Below are positions 1-8,423 of a DNA stretch of 64,000 bases, one piece after another. The notes beneath the pieces are model-generated. The model saw only the letters and a program-made list of their open reading frames with translations, did not search any database and was not told where the DNA came from. The DNA comes from Octadecabacter arcticus 238. Lineage in GTDB: Bacteria > Pseudomonadota > Alphaproteobacteria > Rhodobacterales > Rhodobacteraceae. Position numbers and translations under genes: made by a program. Within the stretch, counting starts at the first letter, position 1, and each line of letters opens with the position of its first letter. The stretch lies in assembly GCF_000155735.2 (NCBI RefSeq), contig NC_020908.1, forward strand, positions 4,277,501-4,341,500. The letters are read 5' to 3'.

Positions 1-194
1 GGCGTAATCGCGAGACCGATAATGATGAGCTGCAGTGTGATCTGACCCATTTCACGTTCAAGGGCGTTGATCGGCTCGACCCCCATGCCGCCAGTTTGGG
101 CTGAATAGAAGAAATAGGGGATTGGCAGAACATAAAGGAGATAGACCACCCAAGTCGGGATTTTGCGGACGAAGGTATTGATGGTGTCGATCAT
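1..194 (-). CDS. msrQ: MsrQ heme-binding membrane subunit (partial, N-terminal 64 codons)
   Basis: This is the N-terminus of the integral-membrane, heme-binding subunit that passes electrons to the periplasmic methionine sulfoxide reductase MsrP. The frame opens at 194 and runs off the window. The visible part starts MIDTINTFVRKIPTW, has one hydrophobic segment, a GGMGVEPINALE stretch and then the start of a second helix ending in GLAIT, which is the typical order at the start of MsrQ (YedZ) proteins. It is the last gene of the msrP/MerF-like/msrQ set on this strand, about 100 bp after the small gene. The family call is strong because MsrP lies two genes upstream; the C-terminal part cannot be judged. 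Confidence 0.85.
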   Translation of the reverse strand, partial: MIDTINTFVRKIPTWVVYLLYVLPIPYFFYSAQTGGMGVEPINALEREMGQITLQLIIIGLAIT

Positions 195-297
195 TGCTGG
201 CTCACATTCCGTAGTTGTCGTGCGGAAAAGACCAGTCTCCCATCGCACGACGCGGCGCAGTCGGGGCATGCACAAGTGGTCTGCAAAATAACGATCC

Positions 298-510
298 TCA
301 TGACCTGGTCCGTCGCATTAACCAAAGTCCCGATCCCAAGAGGATCAGCGACGCACCGACGAACGGTAGCAATATGCTGTCACGATAAAGCGCCGTGATC
401 AGGCTGCTTGCGCCAATCGACGTAAGAACGAACGGCAATAGGGCCGTAAAGCAACAGGCCAAACCGATGCCGGCACCCAATCCACCAATGAACACGAAAA
501 TTCGTCCCAT
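298..510 (-). CDS. MerF-like small two-helix membrane protein
   Basis: A 70-residue protein with two hydrophobic helices (about residues 4-32 and 42-64) and a basic tail RRTRS. A vicinal Cys pair, ACCFTALLP (C19-C20), sits in the first helix, followed by a Gly/Ser turn. This layout matches MerF-type mercuric transport proteins, in which a Cys pair in helix 1 binds the metal ion. The start codon overlaps the msrP stop by one base (TGATG), so translation is probably coupled. MerF normally also has a second Cys pair near its C-terminus; none is present here, so mercury transport is uncertain. Its place between msrP and msrQ suggests a role linked to metal or oxidative stress (inference). Confidence 0.65.
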   Translation of the reverse strand: MGRIFVFIGGLGAGIGLACCFTALLPFVLTSIGASSLITALYRDSILLPFVGASLILLGSGLWLMRRTRS

Positions 511-1403
511 CAGTAGTTTGTCGTCAGATCCATGCCGTCATAAAGACTGGCGACTTCAGGATAGCCGTTGAACATCAGCGTGTCTTGGCGCGACGAGAAC
601 AAGCCGCCACCGATCATGCGTTCGGATGCTTGGCTCCAGCGTGGGTGATCCACTTCGGGGTTCACATTACTATAGAAGCCATACTCGCGGTCACTGATCT
701 TGTTCCATGTGGTTGCGGGCTGTTCATCAGTCAGCGTGATGCGCACGATAGATTTGATCGACTTGAAACCATATTTCCATGGCACGACCAAACGGATCGG
801 TGCGCCGCTTTGGTTTGCGAGCGGGCGATCATAAATGCCGGTCGCCATAATGGTCAGCGGATGCATCGCTTCGTCCAGACGCAGGCCTTCGACATAGGGG
901 AAGTCGATCACGTTGCGGCGCACGCCGGGCATGACATCGGGCAACACGGCCGTTTCGAACGCCACGTGGGTGGCGCCAGATTGCGCACCTGCCTTTTCCA
1001 GTAAATCGGCCAGTTCAAACCCATTCCAAGGAATGACCATGGACCATGCTTCGACGCAGCGGAAACGGTACAGGCGTTCCTCCATCGTCATGTCCGCGAT
1101 GAGATCCGACAGCGTGAAGGTGCCCGGATTGTCGACCAAACCGTCAATTGTAATTTCCCACGGATCGGTGACCATATCACCTGCATTGTCGGAGGGATCA
1201 GTTTTGCCGGTGCCGAATTCGTAGAAGTTATTGTAGGTGGTGATTTCTTCCCATGTGTTCGGCACAAGAGCTTCTTGAGCAGCAACGGCCCCGCCCAAAG
1301 CACCCGCGCCTGCCATCCCGGCGAGGACCGCACGGCGATTCAGCCAAAGTGGTTCCGGCGTGATATCTGCACGGGTGAATGTGTTGTTCCAGCGGTTGAC
1401 CAT
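510..1403 (-). CDS. msrP: MsrP, periplasmic molybdopterin methionine sulfoxide reductase
   Basis: Catalytic subunit (297 aa) that reduces methionine sulfoxide in periplasmic proteins using a Mo-molybdopterin cofactor. The N-terminus has a twin-arginine-type signal ([17 protein letters not shown]). The sulfite-oxidase-like fold is recognised by the [22 protein letters not shown] motif region, which contains the Mo-ligating Cys, and by the region around [15 protein letters not shown] chose the ATG at 1403 over one four codons upstream because GGAGAG lies correctly just before it. The length is normal for YedY/MsrP. Electrons should come from MsrQ, encoded downstream. Confidence 0.95.
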   Translation of the reverse strand: MVNRWNNTFTRADITPEPLWLNRRAVLAGMAGAGALGGAVAAQEALVPNTWEEITTYNNFYEFGTGKTDPSDNAGDMVTDPWEITIDGLVDNPGTFTLSDLIADMTMEERLYRFRCVEAWSMVIPWNGFELADLLEKAGAQSGATHVAFETAVLPDVMPGVRRNVIDFPYVEGLRLDEAMHPLTIMATGIYDRPLANQSGAPIRLVVPWKYGFKSIKSIVRITLTDEQPATTWNKISDREYGFYSNVNPEVDHPRWSQASERMIGGGLFSSRQDTLMFNGYPEVASLYDGMDLTTNY

Positions 1404-1502
1404 GGGTCTCTCCAATCATTGATTTTGATATGTGTACAGTGGGCACCTTTCCCACGTCACCAAAACAAGTGTCACATCTGCGCGGGGAGACTGTAATGTT
1501 TT

Positions 1503-1570
1503 CGCGCAGCGGCGGGCGTGGAGGGGGCTCTGCCCCAGCCGCTGCGCGACCCCCCGGAATATTTATGAGA
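1503..1570. repeat. GC-rich intergenic palindrome, possible terminator
   Basis: An 11-bp arm CGCGCAGCGGC (1503-1513) pairs with GCCGCTGCGCG (1538-1548). Inside it a second stem forms from GGGGC and GCCCC around 1524-1536. It is followed by a CCCCCCGGAATATTTATGAGAC tail region. Elements built on this pattern are common between genes in roseobacters. It lies downstream of the glutamate-synthase-like gene (minus strand) and upstream of msrP, so it may end transcription of the former. There is no clean T-run on either side, so the terminator role is not certain. Confidence 0.5.
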
Positions 1571-1581
1571 CAAAGCCAGCG

Positions 1582-3060
1582 TTAAGAAGGATAGAGCGTT
1601 GAAAGCGGGATGCTGGTGGTGTCGGGTTGTACGATCCGGACGTGGTCGCGACGCATCTTTCGGGGCTCTGGCACACCGACAGAATGGGCGATGGTTTCGA
1701 CTTCTTTGATGATGCCCTTGGCGTAGGCTGCTACCTTCTCCCATTTTTCATCGGGAACGAGGCCCTTTTGAAACCGTGGATCATGGGTCGTGATCCCCGT
1801 TGGGCAGGTGTTTTTGTTGCATTTCAGGGCTTGGATACAGCCAAGCGAGAACATGAATCCACGAGCCGAAGTGACGAAATCCGCGCCGGCGCACAGCGCC
1901 CAGGCAATGTCGCCGGGGTTCACCAGTTTGCCGGATGCAACAATGCGGATGCGATCCCTGAGGCCGCATTCATTGCGCATTGCCGACACCCGCGGCAAGG
2001 CTTCGCGGATTGAGACGCCAACCAGATCAATCAATGGCATGGGCGCAGCACCCGTTCCGCCCTCGCCGCCGTCCAGAGTGATGAAATCGGGGGCACTTTC
2101 GATGCCTCTTTCTACTATCGTGTCAAAAAACTCTGCAAAGGCGGATTCCGAGCCCATCACCGTTTTAATCCCTGTGGGGAGACCAGAAACATCGCGCACA
2201 TGTGCGATGAAGTCGAGCAGGTCATTCCAGTCATTAACTTCGGCATGCCGGTTTGGACTGATACCGTCGCGGCCTTCGGGGATGCCTCTGATCTCGGCAA
2301 TTTCGGCACTGATCTTGGCGGCCGGTAGGATGCCGCCTTTGCCGGGCTTTGCACCTTGGGCTAGTTTGATTTCAATCATTTTGACTTGGTCGTGTGCAGC
2401 CACTTTACGCAATTTGGCATCGTCCAGATTGCCGTCATCGTCTCGGACGCCAAATTTCGCCGTGCCGATCTGAAAGACGATATCGCAATTGCCTTGTAAA
2501 TGGTAAGGTGACAGTCCGCCTTCGCCAGTGTTCATCCAGATGCCAGCCGATGCACAGCCGCGCGACAAGGCTTGTACGGCAGGTTTGGAAATCGCGCCGT
2601 AGGACATGCCTGACAAGTTAAAGATGGATTTTGCCGTAAAGGGTTCCCGCGAACCCGCCCCGATCACCATCGGGTCGGTGCTGGCGAATTGGTTATCGAG
2701 CGGCGGAAAGGCCGCGTTCACAAAGATCGGCGTTCCGGGCACATTCAGGTTTCGGGTTGATCCGAACGCAACAGTGCTGCTGCCTTTGTCGGCGGCGTGT
2801 TTCACCCATTCGCGTTGCGCGCGGTTAAACGGCAGTTCTTCACGGTCCATCGCAAAGAAATACTGCCGAAAAAATTCGCCCAATGCCGAGAGCAAAGACC
2901 GAAACCGCCCGACCACTGGATAGTTGCGCCGGATAGCATCCTGCGTCTGGGTGCGATCAATGATTCCCAGCACAACGATCACCAAAAGTAAAAGTCCGAG
3001 CGCGATGATAAGCGCGACTGCGAGACCTTCAAATACCGACATGCTAAAGCTAGAGAACAT
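1582..3060 (-). CDS. FMN-binding glutamate synthase family protein
   Basis: A 492-residue protein matching the FMN/iron-sulfur core of glutamate synthase (GltB-like) without the amidotransferase domain. Residues 5-30 form a hydrophobic segment, so it is probably membrane-anchored. The central part has the FMN-barrel signatures GGEGGTGAAPMPLID and KPGKGGILPAAK. The C-terminal CIQALKCNKNTCPTG motif supplies three cysteines for a [3Fe-4S]-type cluster. The substrate of such stand-alone proteins is not established, and glutamate synthesis should not be assumed. It stands alone with 370 bp of non-coding DNA upstream. Confidence 0.88.
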   Translation of the reverse strand: MFSSFSMSVFEGLAVALIIALGLLLLVIVVLGIIDRTQTQDAIRRNYPVVGRFRSLLSALGEFFRQYFFAMDREELPFNRAQREWVKHAADKGSSTVAFGSTRNLNVPGTPIFVNAAFPPLDNQFASTDPMVIGAGSREPFTAKSIFNLSGMSYGAISKPAVQALSRGCASAGIWMNTGEGGLSPYHLQGNCDIVFQIGTAKFGVRDDDGNLDDAKLRKVAAHDQVKMIEIKLAQGAKPGKGGILPAAKISAEIAEIRGIPEGRDGISPNRHAEVNDWNDLLDFIAHVRDVSGLPTGIKTVMGSESAFAEFFDTIVERGIESAPDFITLDGGEGGTGAAPMPLIDLVGVSIREALPRVSAMRNECGLRDRIRIVASGKLVNPGDIAWALCAGADFVTSARGFMFSLGCIQALKCNKNTCPTGITTHDPRFQKGLVPDEKWEKVAAYAKGIIKEVETIAHSVGVPEPRKMRRDHVRIVQPDTTSIPLSTLYPS

Positions 3061-3433
3061 CCGCGATCATCCCTGATTGTGATAGAAGTTGTGGGTCACA
3101 AGACAGCCCACCAACCTTGGCGTCAAGACAGGCACCGACGGCGCTCGTTTCGGCAGCGCACATACGGCTGCATCGACACCTTGGTGACCACCAACATACC
3201 AAGGCGGAGTAGGCCCCAAAGCAGCACTATGACAGTTTTTCAACAGTAATTTATTTCAGTCCGGACGCATTCGATCAACCTCTTGTGAATTGAAAACAAG
3301 ACAAGCGAGGGCTTAGCGCGAGTTGGCTTGCCGTCAAATCACGGTGGCGGAAATCCCCTGTGAACCAAGATTGCGATGCCGCGTAAATGTTAAGATACCA
3401 GTTTGGTATTTTGCTTTTTTGGAGGACTATCCA
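3061..3433. other. Intergenic region with leader hairpin before the fasciclin gene
   Basis: No gene is supported in this 373-bp divergent intergenic stretch. Its right end is AT-rich. A short hairpin, ATACCA-GTT-TGGTAT (3395-3409), is followed by TTTTGCTTTTTT, directly before the Shine-Dalgarno GGAGG at 3421 and the ATG at 3434. The hairpin plus T-run could be an attenuator or a pause site in the fasciclin leader, but the six-base stem is weak. I could not place promoter boxes with confidence. Confidence 0.35.
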
Positions 3434-3913
3434 ATGCTTCGTCGTACTTTCATGGCCGCTACGGCCACAATCGCCCTGACCGCATCTACCGCATTTGCGG
3501 ACGGTCATTCTATGGACATCGTGGACACCGCCATTGATGCGGGCACGTTCACAACACTCGTCGCTGCTGTTGCGGCTGCTGGCTTGGTCGACACGCTGAA
3601 AAGTGAAGGCCCGTTCACAGTTTTCGCACCAACAGATGAGGCGTTCGCTGCCCTTCCAGAAGGCACCGTCGAGGGCCTGCTGGCTGATCCAGAAGCACTC
3701 GCCGCGATCCTGACATACCACGTCGTCGCCGGTAAAGTGATGTCGACAGACCTGTCTGATGGCATGACTGCAACGACTGTAAACGGTGCAGATGTCACAA
3801 TCATGACCGAAGGCGGTGTGATGGTGAACGGCGCAAACGTTGTTGCTGCAGATATCGAAGCGTCCAACGGTGTTATCCACGTCATCGACACTGTCTTGAT
3901 GCCACCGATGTAA
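3434..3913 (+). CDS. Secreted fasciclin-domain protein
   Basis: A 159-residue exported protein. Residues 1-22 form a signal peptide ([20 protein letters not shown], then FADG). The rest is a single FAS1 domain: [17 protein letters not shown], then the H1 box [15 protein letters not shown], the YHVVAGKV segment, and the H2 box [16 protein letters not shown]1 domains act in cell-surface or matrix adhesion. The start was chosen at 3434 because GGAGG lies 9 bases before it; a longer frame from 3323 has no ribosome site and would bury the signal peptide. A strong terminator follows at once, so the gene is monocistronic. Confidence 0.92.
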   Translation: MLRRTFMAATATIALTASTAFADGHSMDIVDTAIDAGTFTTLVAAVAAAGLVDTLKSEGPFTVFAPTDEAFAALPEGTVEGLLADPEALAAILTYHVVAGKVMSTDLSDGMTATTVNGADVTIMTEGGVMVNGANVVAADIEASNGVIHVIDTVLMPPM

Positions 3914-3936
3914 ATCGGCACTCGCTACAACGATTG

Positions 3937-3973
3937 GCCCCGGCGCATCCCCCAGATGCGCCGGGGCTTTTTT
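3937..3973 (+). terminator. Rho-independent terminator of the fasciclin gene
   Basis: A perfect 13-bp stem, GCCCCGGCGCATC (3937-3949) and GATGCGCCGGGGC (3955-3967), closes a CCCCA loop and is followed by six T residues. It sits 24 bases after the fasciclin stop codon. The small minus-strand gene that ends at 3986 may also use it from the other side, though the opposite flank has few A residues. Confidence 0.93.
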
Positions 3974-3985
3974 GCGCTAAGGGTG

Positions 3986-4150
3986 TCAGTAAACGTTCAT
4001 GACATCTTTGATATAGAGCAATGTAATTGCGGCGAGAATTCCCACAGCAGCGCCAATGCCGAGACGGATCGGCAAGCCGGGAAATTTCGGCGCAGCCGCG
4101 CTGAGGCAGCTGCAAACGACGGCATAAAAAAATAGCGTGATCGGGTCCAT
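3986..4150 (-). CDS. Small membrane protein downstream of clpB
   Basis: A 54-residue frame starting MDPITLFFYAVVCS and ending KDVMNVY. It has two hydrophobic segments (about residues 4-20 and 30-48) separated by a short PKFPGLPIR loop, with two Cys residues near the first helix. It starts 40 bases after the clpB stop on the same strand, so it may be co-transcribed with clpB. I do not recognise a named family. The coherent two-helix pattern and operon position favour a real gene, but the ribosome site (AGG about 12 bases upstream) is poor. Confidence 0.6.
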   Translation of the reverse strand: MDPITLFFYAVVCSCLSAAAPKFPGLPIRLGIGAAVGILAAITLLYIKDVMNVY

Positions 4151-4190
4151 GCGCCAAGCCTAGCAGATGAACCCGATCCTGTTCGGTATT

Positions 4191-6800
4191 TTAATGAACG
4201 ACTGCTTCGTCAGGCTTCGGGCGGTTCGAAACACTGATCCGATCCCCTACCAACAGCCCGTCAGCGCCGGCAGACACCGGCACGGTGTCACCGTCTTTCA
4301 CGTCCCGCGCGAGCAGCATTTCTGCGAGCGGATCTTGCAATGCACGCTGGATGACACGCTTTAGTGGCCGTGCACCGAACACCGGATCATAGCCTTCGTC
4401 TGCCAGCCATTTGCGCGCACCGTCATCCAACGCCAGATTGATTTTGCGCGACGCCAACCGTTTCAAAAGCTGCGACATCTGGATCGTGACAATGCCGTCC
4501 ATATCGTCACGTGCCAACCGATCAAAGATCACCGTTTCATCGAGACGATTGAGGAACTCTGGCCGGAAGTGTGCCCGCACCGCATCCATGACATTGCGCT
4601 TGGCGTCCACCATATCCGATCCTTCGGGCAACTGACTGAGCGCTTGTGACCCGAGGTTGGATGTCAGGATGATCAACGTTTGTTTGAAATCGGCTGTCCG
4701 GCCTTGGCCATCCGTCAACACGCCGTCATCCAATACCTGTAACAGCACGTTGAACACGTCTGGATGCGCCTTTTCAACCTCGTCAAACAGGATCACCTGA
4801 TACGGACGCCGCCGCACAGCTTCGGTCAAAACACCGCCTTCATCGTAACCGACATAACCCGGAGGCGCACCGATAAGACGCGACACCGAATGTTTTTCCA
4901 TAAACTCCGACATATCGAGCCGCACCATCGCGTTATCATCATCAAACAAAAATTCCGCGACAGCTTTGGTCAATTCAGTCTTACCGACGCCCGTTGACCC
5001 GAGGAATAGGAACGAGCCCAAAGGCCGCCCTTCATCGTTCAGGCCAGCCCGCGCACGACGCACTGCATTGGCGACAGACCGTACCGCGGTGTCCTGCCCA
5101 ATGACGCGCTTATGCAAACCATCTTCCATGCGCAGCAGCTTTTCACGTTCCCCTTCGAGCATTCTGGCAACCGGGATACCCGTCCAGCGCTCAACAACGC
5201 TGGCAATCTGTTCAGGGCGCACGGCTTCTTCGACCATAAGATCGTTATCTTCCGCTTCGCCCAACTGCTTTTCAAGCTGCGGGATGACGCCGTATGACAG
5301 CTCCCCCGCCTTGGCGAGGTTGCCTTCACGTTTCGCGATATCCAGTTCGGCGCGGGCATGATCAAGGTCTTCCTTCAACCCACGCGCCCCTTCGAGTTTA
5401 TCGCGTTCCGCCTGCCACTTTGCTGTCATGCTGACGGATTGCTCCTGCACCTTCGACAACTCACCCTCAAGCTTCTTAAGTCGATCTTTTGATGCCTGAT
5501 CGTCCTCCATGCGCAAGGCTTCGGCTTCGATTTGCAATTGCATGACTTGGCGGTCAAGCTGGTCAAGTTCTTCTGGTTTGCTGTCCACTTCCATGCGCAA
5601 CCGCGACGCAGCTTCGTCCATAAGGTCGATGGCTTTGTCCGGCAAGAAACGGTCAGTGATGTAACGATGGCTTAGGGTCGCCGCCGCGACCAGCGCGCTG
5701 TCAGAAATCCGAACCCCGTGGTGTAATTCATACTTTTCTTTGATGCCACGCAGGATGCTGATTGTGTCTTCAACGGTTGGTTCCTGCACAACAATTGGCT
5801 GGAAACGCCGCGCAAGGGCTGCGTCTTTTTCCACATATTTGCGGTATTCATCCAGCGTCGTTGCGCCAATACAATGCAATTCGCCCCGTGCCAAAGCTGG
5901 CTTGATCAGGTTTGCGGCGTCCATCGCGCCGTCACCTTTGCCTGCACCGACAAGCGTGTGCATTTCATCGATGAAAAGAATGACCTCACCCGCGGCTTCG
6001 GTGACTTCGTTCAGCACGGCCTTGAGGCGTTCTTCGAATTCGCCACGATATTTCGCGCCAGCGATTAAAGCCCCCATGTCGAGGGAGAGCAGCGATTTGT
6101 TGCGCAATGATTCCGGCACGTCCCCGTTGACAATGCGCAGTGCCAAACCTTCGGCAATCGCGGTCTTACCCACGCCAGGTTCACCGATCAAAACGGGGTT
6201 GTTCTTTGTTCGGCGCGATAAAACCTGCATCGCGCGACGGATTTCTTCGTCACGACCAATGATCGGGTCAATCTTACCTTCACGGGCACGCGCCGTCAGA
6301 TCCATCGCGTATTTTTTCAACGCGTCATAGCCTTCTTCGGCCGATGCCGTATCAGCCGTGCGGCCTTTGCGAATGTCGTTGATCGCGGAATTGAGCGATT
6401 GCGCCGTCACCTTGCCAGCGTCCAATGAATCCTTGGCTTTGGATTTAACCATCGTCAGCGCCATCAGGATACGTTCCACAGGCACAAAGCTGTCGCCAGC
6501 TTTCTTGGCGAGCTTTTCAGCCTCGGCCAGTACTTTACCTGTTGTTCCATCCATGAATGTTTGCGCCGCGTCACCCGTCACGGTGGGCATTTTAGCGAGT
6601 GCAATATCAACGTTTTGCAAAACCCCTGCGGCATCACCGCCGGACGCGTTAATTAGGTTCGTGGCCAAACCTTGATCATCATCAAGCAAGGCTTTGAGCA
6701 AATGTTCAGGGGCAAGCCGTTGATGGCTTTCACGCATTGCGATCGTCTGGGCGGCTTGAATAAAACCGCGCGACCGTTCTGTGAACTTTTCTAGGTTCAT
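4191..6800 (-). CDS. clpB: ATP-dependent disaggregase ClpB
   Basis: An 869-residue Hsp100 chaperone that, with DnaK, threads and resolves aggregated proteins in the cytoplasm. Domain order is normal: N-terminal Clp repeat domain (1-145), AAA1 with Walker [10 protein letters not shown] near residue 206, a long coiled-coil M domain (about 400-530, rich in Glu/Lys/Gln), AAA2 with Walker [10 protein letters not shown] near 605, and the C-terminal D2-small domain. Length matches the family. AAGGAGAAG precedes the ATG. A heat-shock-type promoter lies about 80 bases upstream of the start. Confidence 0.98.
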   Translation of the reverse strand: MNLEKFTERSRGFIQAAQTIAMRESHQRLAPEHLLKALLDDDQGLATNLINASGGDAAGVLQNVDIALAKMPTVTGDAAQTFMDGTTGKVLAEAEKLAKKAGDSFVPVERILMALTMVKSKAKDSLDAGKVTAQSLNSAINDIRKGRTADTASAEEGYDALKKYAMDLTARAREGKIDPIIGRDEEIRRAMQVLSRRTKNNPVLIGEPGVGKTAIAEGLALRIVNGDVPESLRNKSLLSLDMGALIAGAKYRGEFEERLKAVLNEVTEAAGEVILFIDEMHTLVGAGKGDGAMDAANLIKPALARGELHCIGATTLDEYRKYVEKDAALARRFQPIVVQEPTVEDTISILRGIKEKYELHHGVRISDSALVAAATLSHRYITDRFLPDKAIDLMDEAASRLRMEVDSKPEELDQLDRQVMQLQIEAEALRMEDDQASKDRLKKLEGELSKVQEQSVSMTAKWQAERDKLEGARGLKEDLDHARAELDIAKREGNLAKAGELSYGVIPQLEKQLGEAEDNDLMVEEAVRPEQIASVVERWTGIPVARMLEGEREKLLRMEDGLHKRVIGQDTAVRSVANAVRRARAGLNDEGRPLGSFLFLGSTGVGKTELTKAVAEFLFDDDNAMVRLDMSEFMEKHSVSRLIGAPPGYVGYDEGGVLTEAVRRRPYQVILFDEVEKAHPDVFNVLLQVLDDGVLTDGQGRTADFKQTLIILTSNLGSQALSQLPEGSDMVDAKRNVMDAVRAHFRPEFLNRLDETVIFDRLARDDMDGIVTIQMSQLLKRLASRKINLALDDGARKWLADEGYDPVFGARPLKRVIQRALQDPLAEMLLARDVKDGDTVPVSAGADGLLVGDRISVSNRPKPDEAVVH

Positions 6801-6880
6801 GGTCTTCTCCTTTGTATAAGCGCCCCGTTTCGGATGCTGCCCGCTTATGCGGCGCAGACTGTCTAGAGCCTCGATTTTTA

Positions 6881-6908
6881 TATGGGGCGCGGCGCGCGAC
6901 CGTTCAAG
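6881..6908 (-). promoter_or_regulatory. Sigma-32 (RpoH) type heat-shock promoter of clpB
   Basis: Read on the minus strand, a -35 box CTTGAA (6908-6903) is followed after 15 bases by CCCCATA (6887-6881). This is nearly the classical RpoH consensus (CTTGAA, 13-15 bases, CCCCATNT). Its position about 80 bp upstream of the clpB start fits the known heat-shock control of clpB in proteobacteria. Confidence 0.8.
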
Positions 6909-6965
6909 GTCGGTTGATGATTGTGGGCCACAGGCATAGAACGGCGAAAATCAAAGGAGACCGCC

Positions 6966-7676
6966 ATGTCTGATCTTACAACCGCCGATGACCGCCTGAT
7001 CGTTGCCTTGGATATGCCCGACGCTTTGTCAGGAATGGCGATGGCGGAAAAGATCGGCGATGCGGTGTCGTTCTATAAGATCGGGCTGGGCATGCTGACA
7101 GGCGGTGGGTTGGCCTTGGCCAATGAGCTTGCCGACGAACACGGCAAACGCATTTTCCTGGATATGAAGCTGTTTGATATCGGCGCAACGGTTGAGGCTG
7201 CGGTGCGCGGCCTGTCGCGGTTCGGGCATGATTTTCTGACCGTGCACGGTGACCCCCATGTGGTGCGCGCTGCGACGGAAGGTAAAGGCGGGTCGGATAT
7301 GAAAATCCTTGCCGTAACAATCCTGACATCGCTGGACCGCACCGATCTGGATGCATCCTGCATAAAGGCCGGCGATATTACCGATCTGGTACAAGAACGC
7401 GCAGGGCTGGCGCTGTCCAATGGTGCTGATGGCGTGATCGCGTCACCACAAGAAGCCGCCTTGATCCGCGCGATGCCCGAAGCCGAGGGCAAGTTGATTG
7501 TTACCCCCGGCGTACGCCCGGCCGGGGCCGATCTCGGGGATCAAAAGCGGGTCACGACACCTGCCCAAGCCATTGTAAACGGCGCAGATCACGTGGTTGT
7601 CGGGCGCCCGATCTGGCAACATACAGACCCCAAAGCGGCAGCTGAAGCTATTATGGCAGAACTCCGCTCACTATAG
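6966..7676 (+). CDS. pyrF: Orotidine 5'-phosphate decarboxylase
   Basis: A 236-residue enzyme that decarboxylates OMP to UMP, the last step of pyrimidine synthesis. The catalytic Lys/Asp array is visible in FLDMKLFDIGATV (about residues 57-69). The phosphate-binding end VTPGVRPAG and VVGRPI lie near the C-terminus. The ATG at 6966 follows AAAGGAGA; a longer frame from 6921 lacks a ribosome site. It is divergent from clpB. Confidence 0.96.
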   Translation: MSDLTTADDRLIVALDMPDALSGMAMAEKIGDAVSFYKIGLGMLTGGGLALANELADEHGKRIFLDMKLFDIGATVEAAVRGLSRFGHDFLTVHGDPHVVRAATEGKGGSDMKILAVTILTSLDRTDLDASCIKAGDITDLVQERAGLALSNGADGVIASPQEAALIRAMPEAEGKLIVTPGVRPAGADLGDQKRVTTPAQAIVNGADHVVVGRPIWQHTDPKAAAEAIMAELRSL

Positions 7677-8147
7677 GCAAATACTCGAAACGCCTAAAAA
7701 AAGGGTGATTGCCACCTTAAAAACAGATTATTGCGTCTAGATGCGGTGTTGGGTGAAAACCTGAGTTTTCTTCCCCTGTAATAAATTCATGCTGATCCCC
7801 AAATGTTTTGTAGGCCAAGTATCCAGCCACAATGCTTACCAGAAGGGGTCGTGCGATGATTGAACTGAAAAATATTCGGTACACCGGACGCGGCTTTGAA
7901 GCTGCTGTCATTTTGCCAACTCACAACTAGCCACTCAAATTCAAATGTCGCGCCGACGGGCCTGCGTCGCTTGATCCGTTCTGCGTTACGCGTGCCTTGC
8001 TCGAGCATGCCGTTCGGCAACGTGGCGCCAAGTTTCCGGAACGTCTGTCACTGCCTCTGTCCGAATTGTCCCTCGGACAGGGACTTTCCTCGTGAACAGA
8101 TAAGACTGGCCCCGCCTTTAGTGCGGGGCCTTTTTTGAATGACCTTA
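7677..8147. other. 471-bp region without a supported gene
   Basis: Nothing here is convincing as a gene. On the minus strand, 7717-7911 would give 64 residues with one hydrophobic stretch (RPLLVSIVAGYLAYK), but it has no known relative that I recognise. On the plus strand, an open stretch from about 7930 to 8096 ends in LPLSELSLGQGLSS and lacks a start codon, so it may be the tail of a decayed gene. The G+C content looks lower than in neighbouring genes. A clear terminator closes the region at 8108-8136. Confidence 0.4.
8108..8136 (+). terminator. Rho-independent terminator
   Basis: GGCCCCGC (8108-8115) pairs with GCGGGGCC (8123-8130) around a CTTTAGT loop and is followed by six T residues. 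It points in the plus direction, although the nearest recognised plus gene, pyrF, ends 430 bases earlier. This suggests that a gene once lay, or a small transcript lies, between them. Confidence 0.85.
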
Positions 8148-8423
8148 TCAGTCGTTGATATCGCGGTCCCAGATTTTGACTTGCCCGCGACGAACACCAA
8201 AAATCTGGCGCAAAATCACATAGGCAATCAACGAAAACAAAGCAAAGATAACCAGCGACCATGCCAGTGACATGCCAGCCCCAATGCCCATCCAGATCAT
8301 TGCCCCGAGGAAAAGCGCACCAAGCGCAAAGCCAAAGAAGATCCAAGCCGGGATGAGGATTTCAGCAATGGCCAGCACAAGTGCCGCCACCATCCAAACC
8401 CACCATTCATTGTACCACGACAT
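8148..8423 (-). CDS. NfeD-like membrane protein
   Basis: A 91-residue protein with two to three membrane helices (WMVAALVLAIAEILIPAWIFFGFALGALF, then AWSLVIFALFSLIAYVILRQIFG) and a short polar tail. This is the truncated NfeD type that lacks the soluble OB-fold domain. NfeD proteins are partners of SPFH/stomatin proteins; here the start overlaps the stop of the upstream SPFH gene by one base, so the two form an operon and probably a membrane complex. Confidence 0.88.
   Translation of the reverse strand: MSWYNEWWVWMVAALVLAIAEILIPAWIFFGFALGALFLGAMIWMGIGAGMSLAWSLVIFALFSLIAYVILRQIFGVRRGQVKIWDRDIND

Noticed and set aside
585..1004. Open frame of 139 codons on the plus strand inside msrP
   Set aside because: It is a shadow of msrP with no ribosome site, and its sequence (His/Arg-rich, no domain) is typical of antisense frames in GC-rich genes.
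1790..2473. 227-codon plus-strand frame within the FMN protein gene
   Set aside because: Antisense shadow of the strong minus-strand gene. It is Ser/Arg/Pro-rich without any recognisable motif.
3882..4157. 91-codon minus frame overlapping the fasciclin terminator
   Set aside because: The real small gene in this place is the shorter 54-residue frame at 3986-4150, which has two clean helices; the longer frame crosses a strong terminator.
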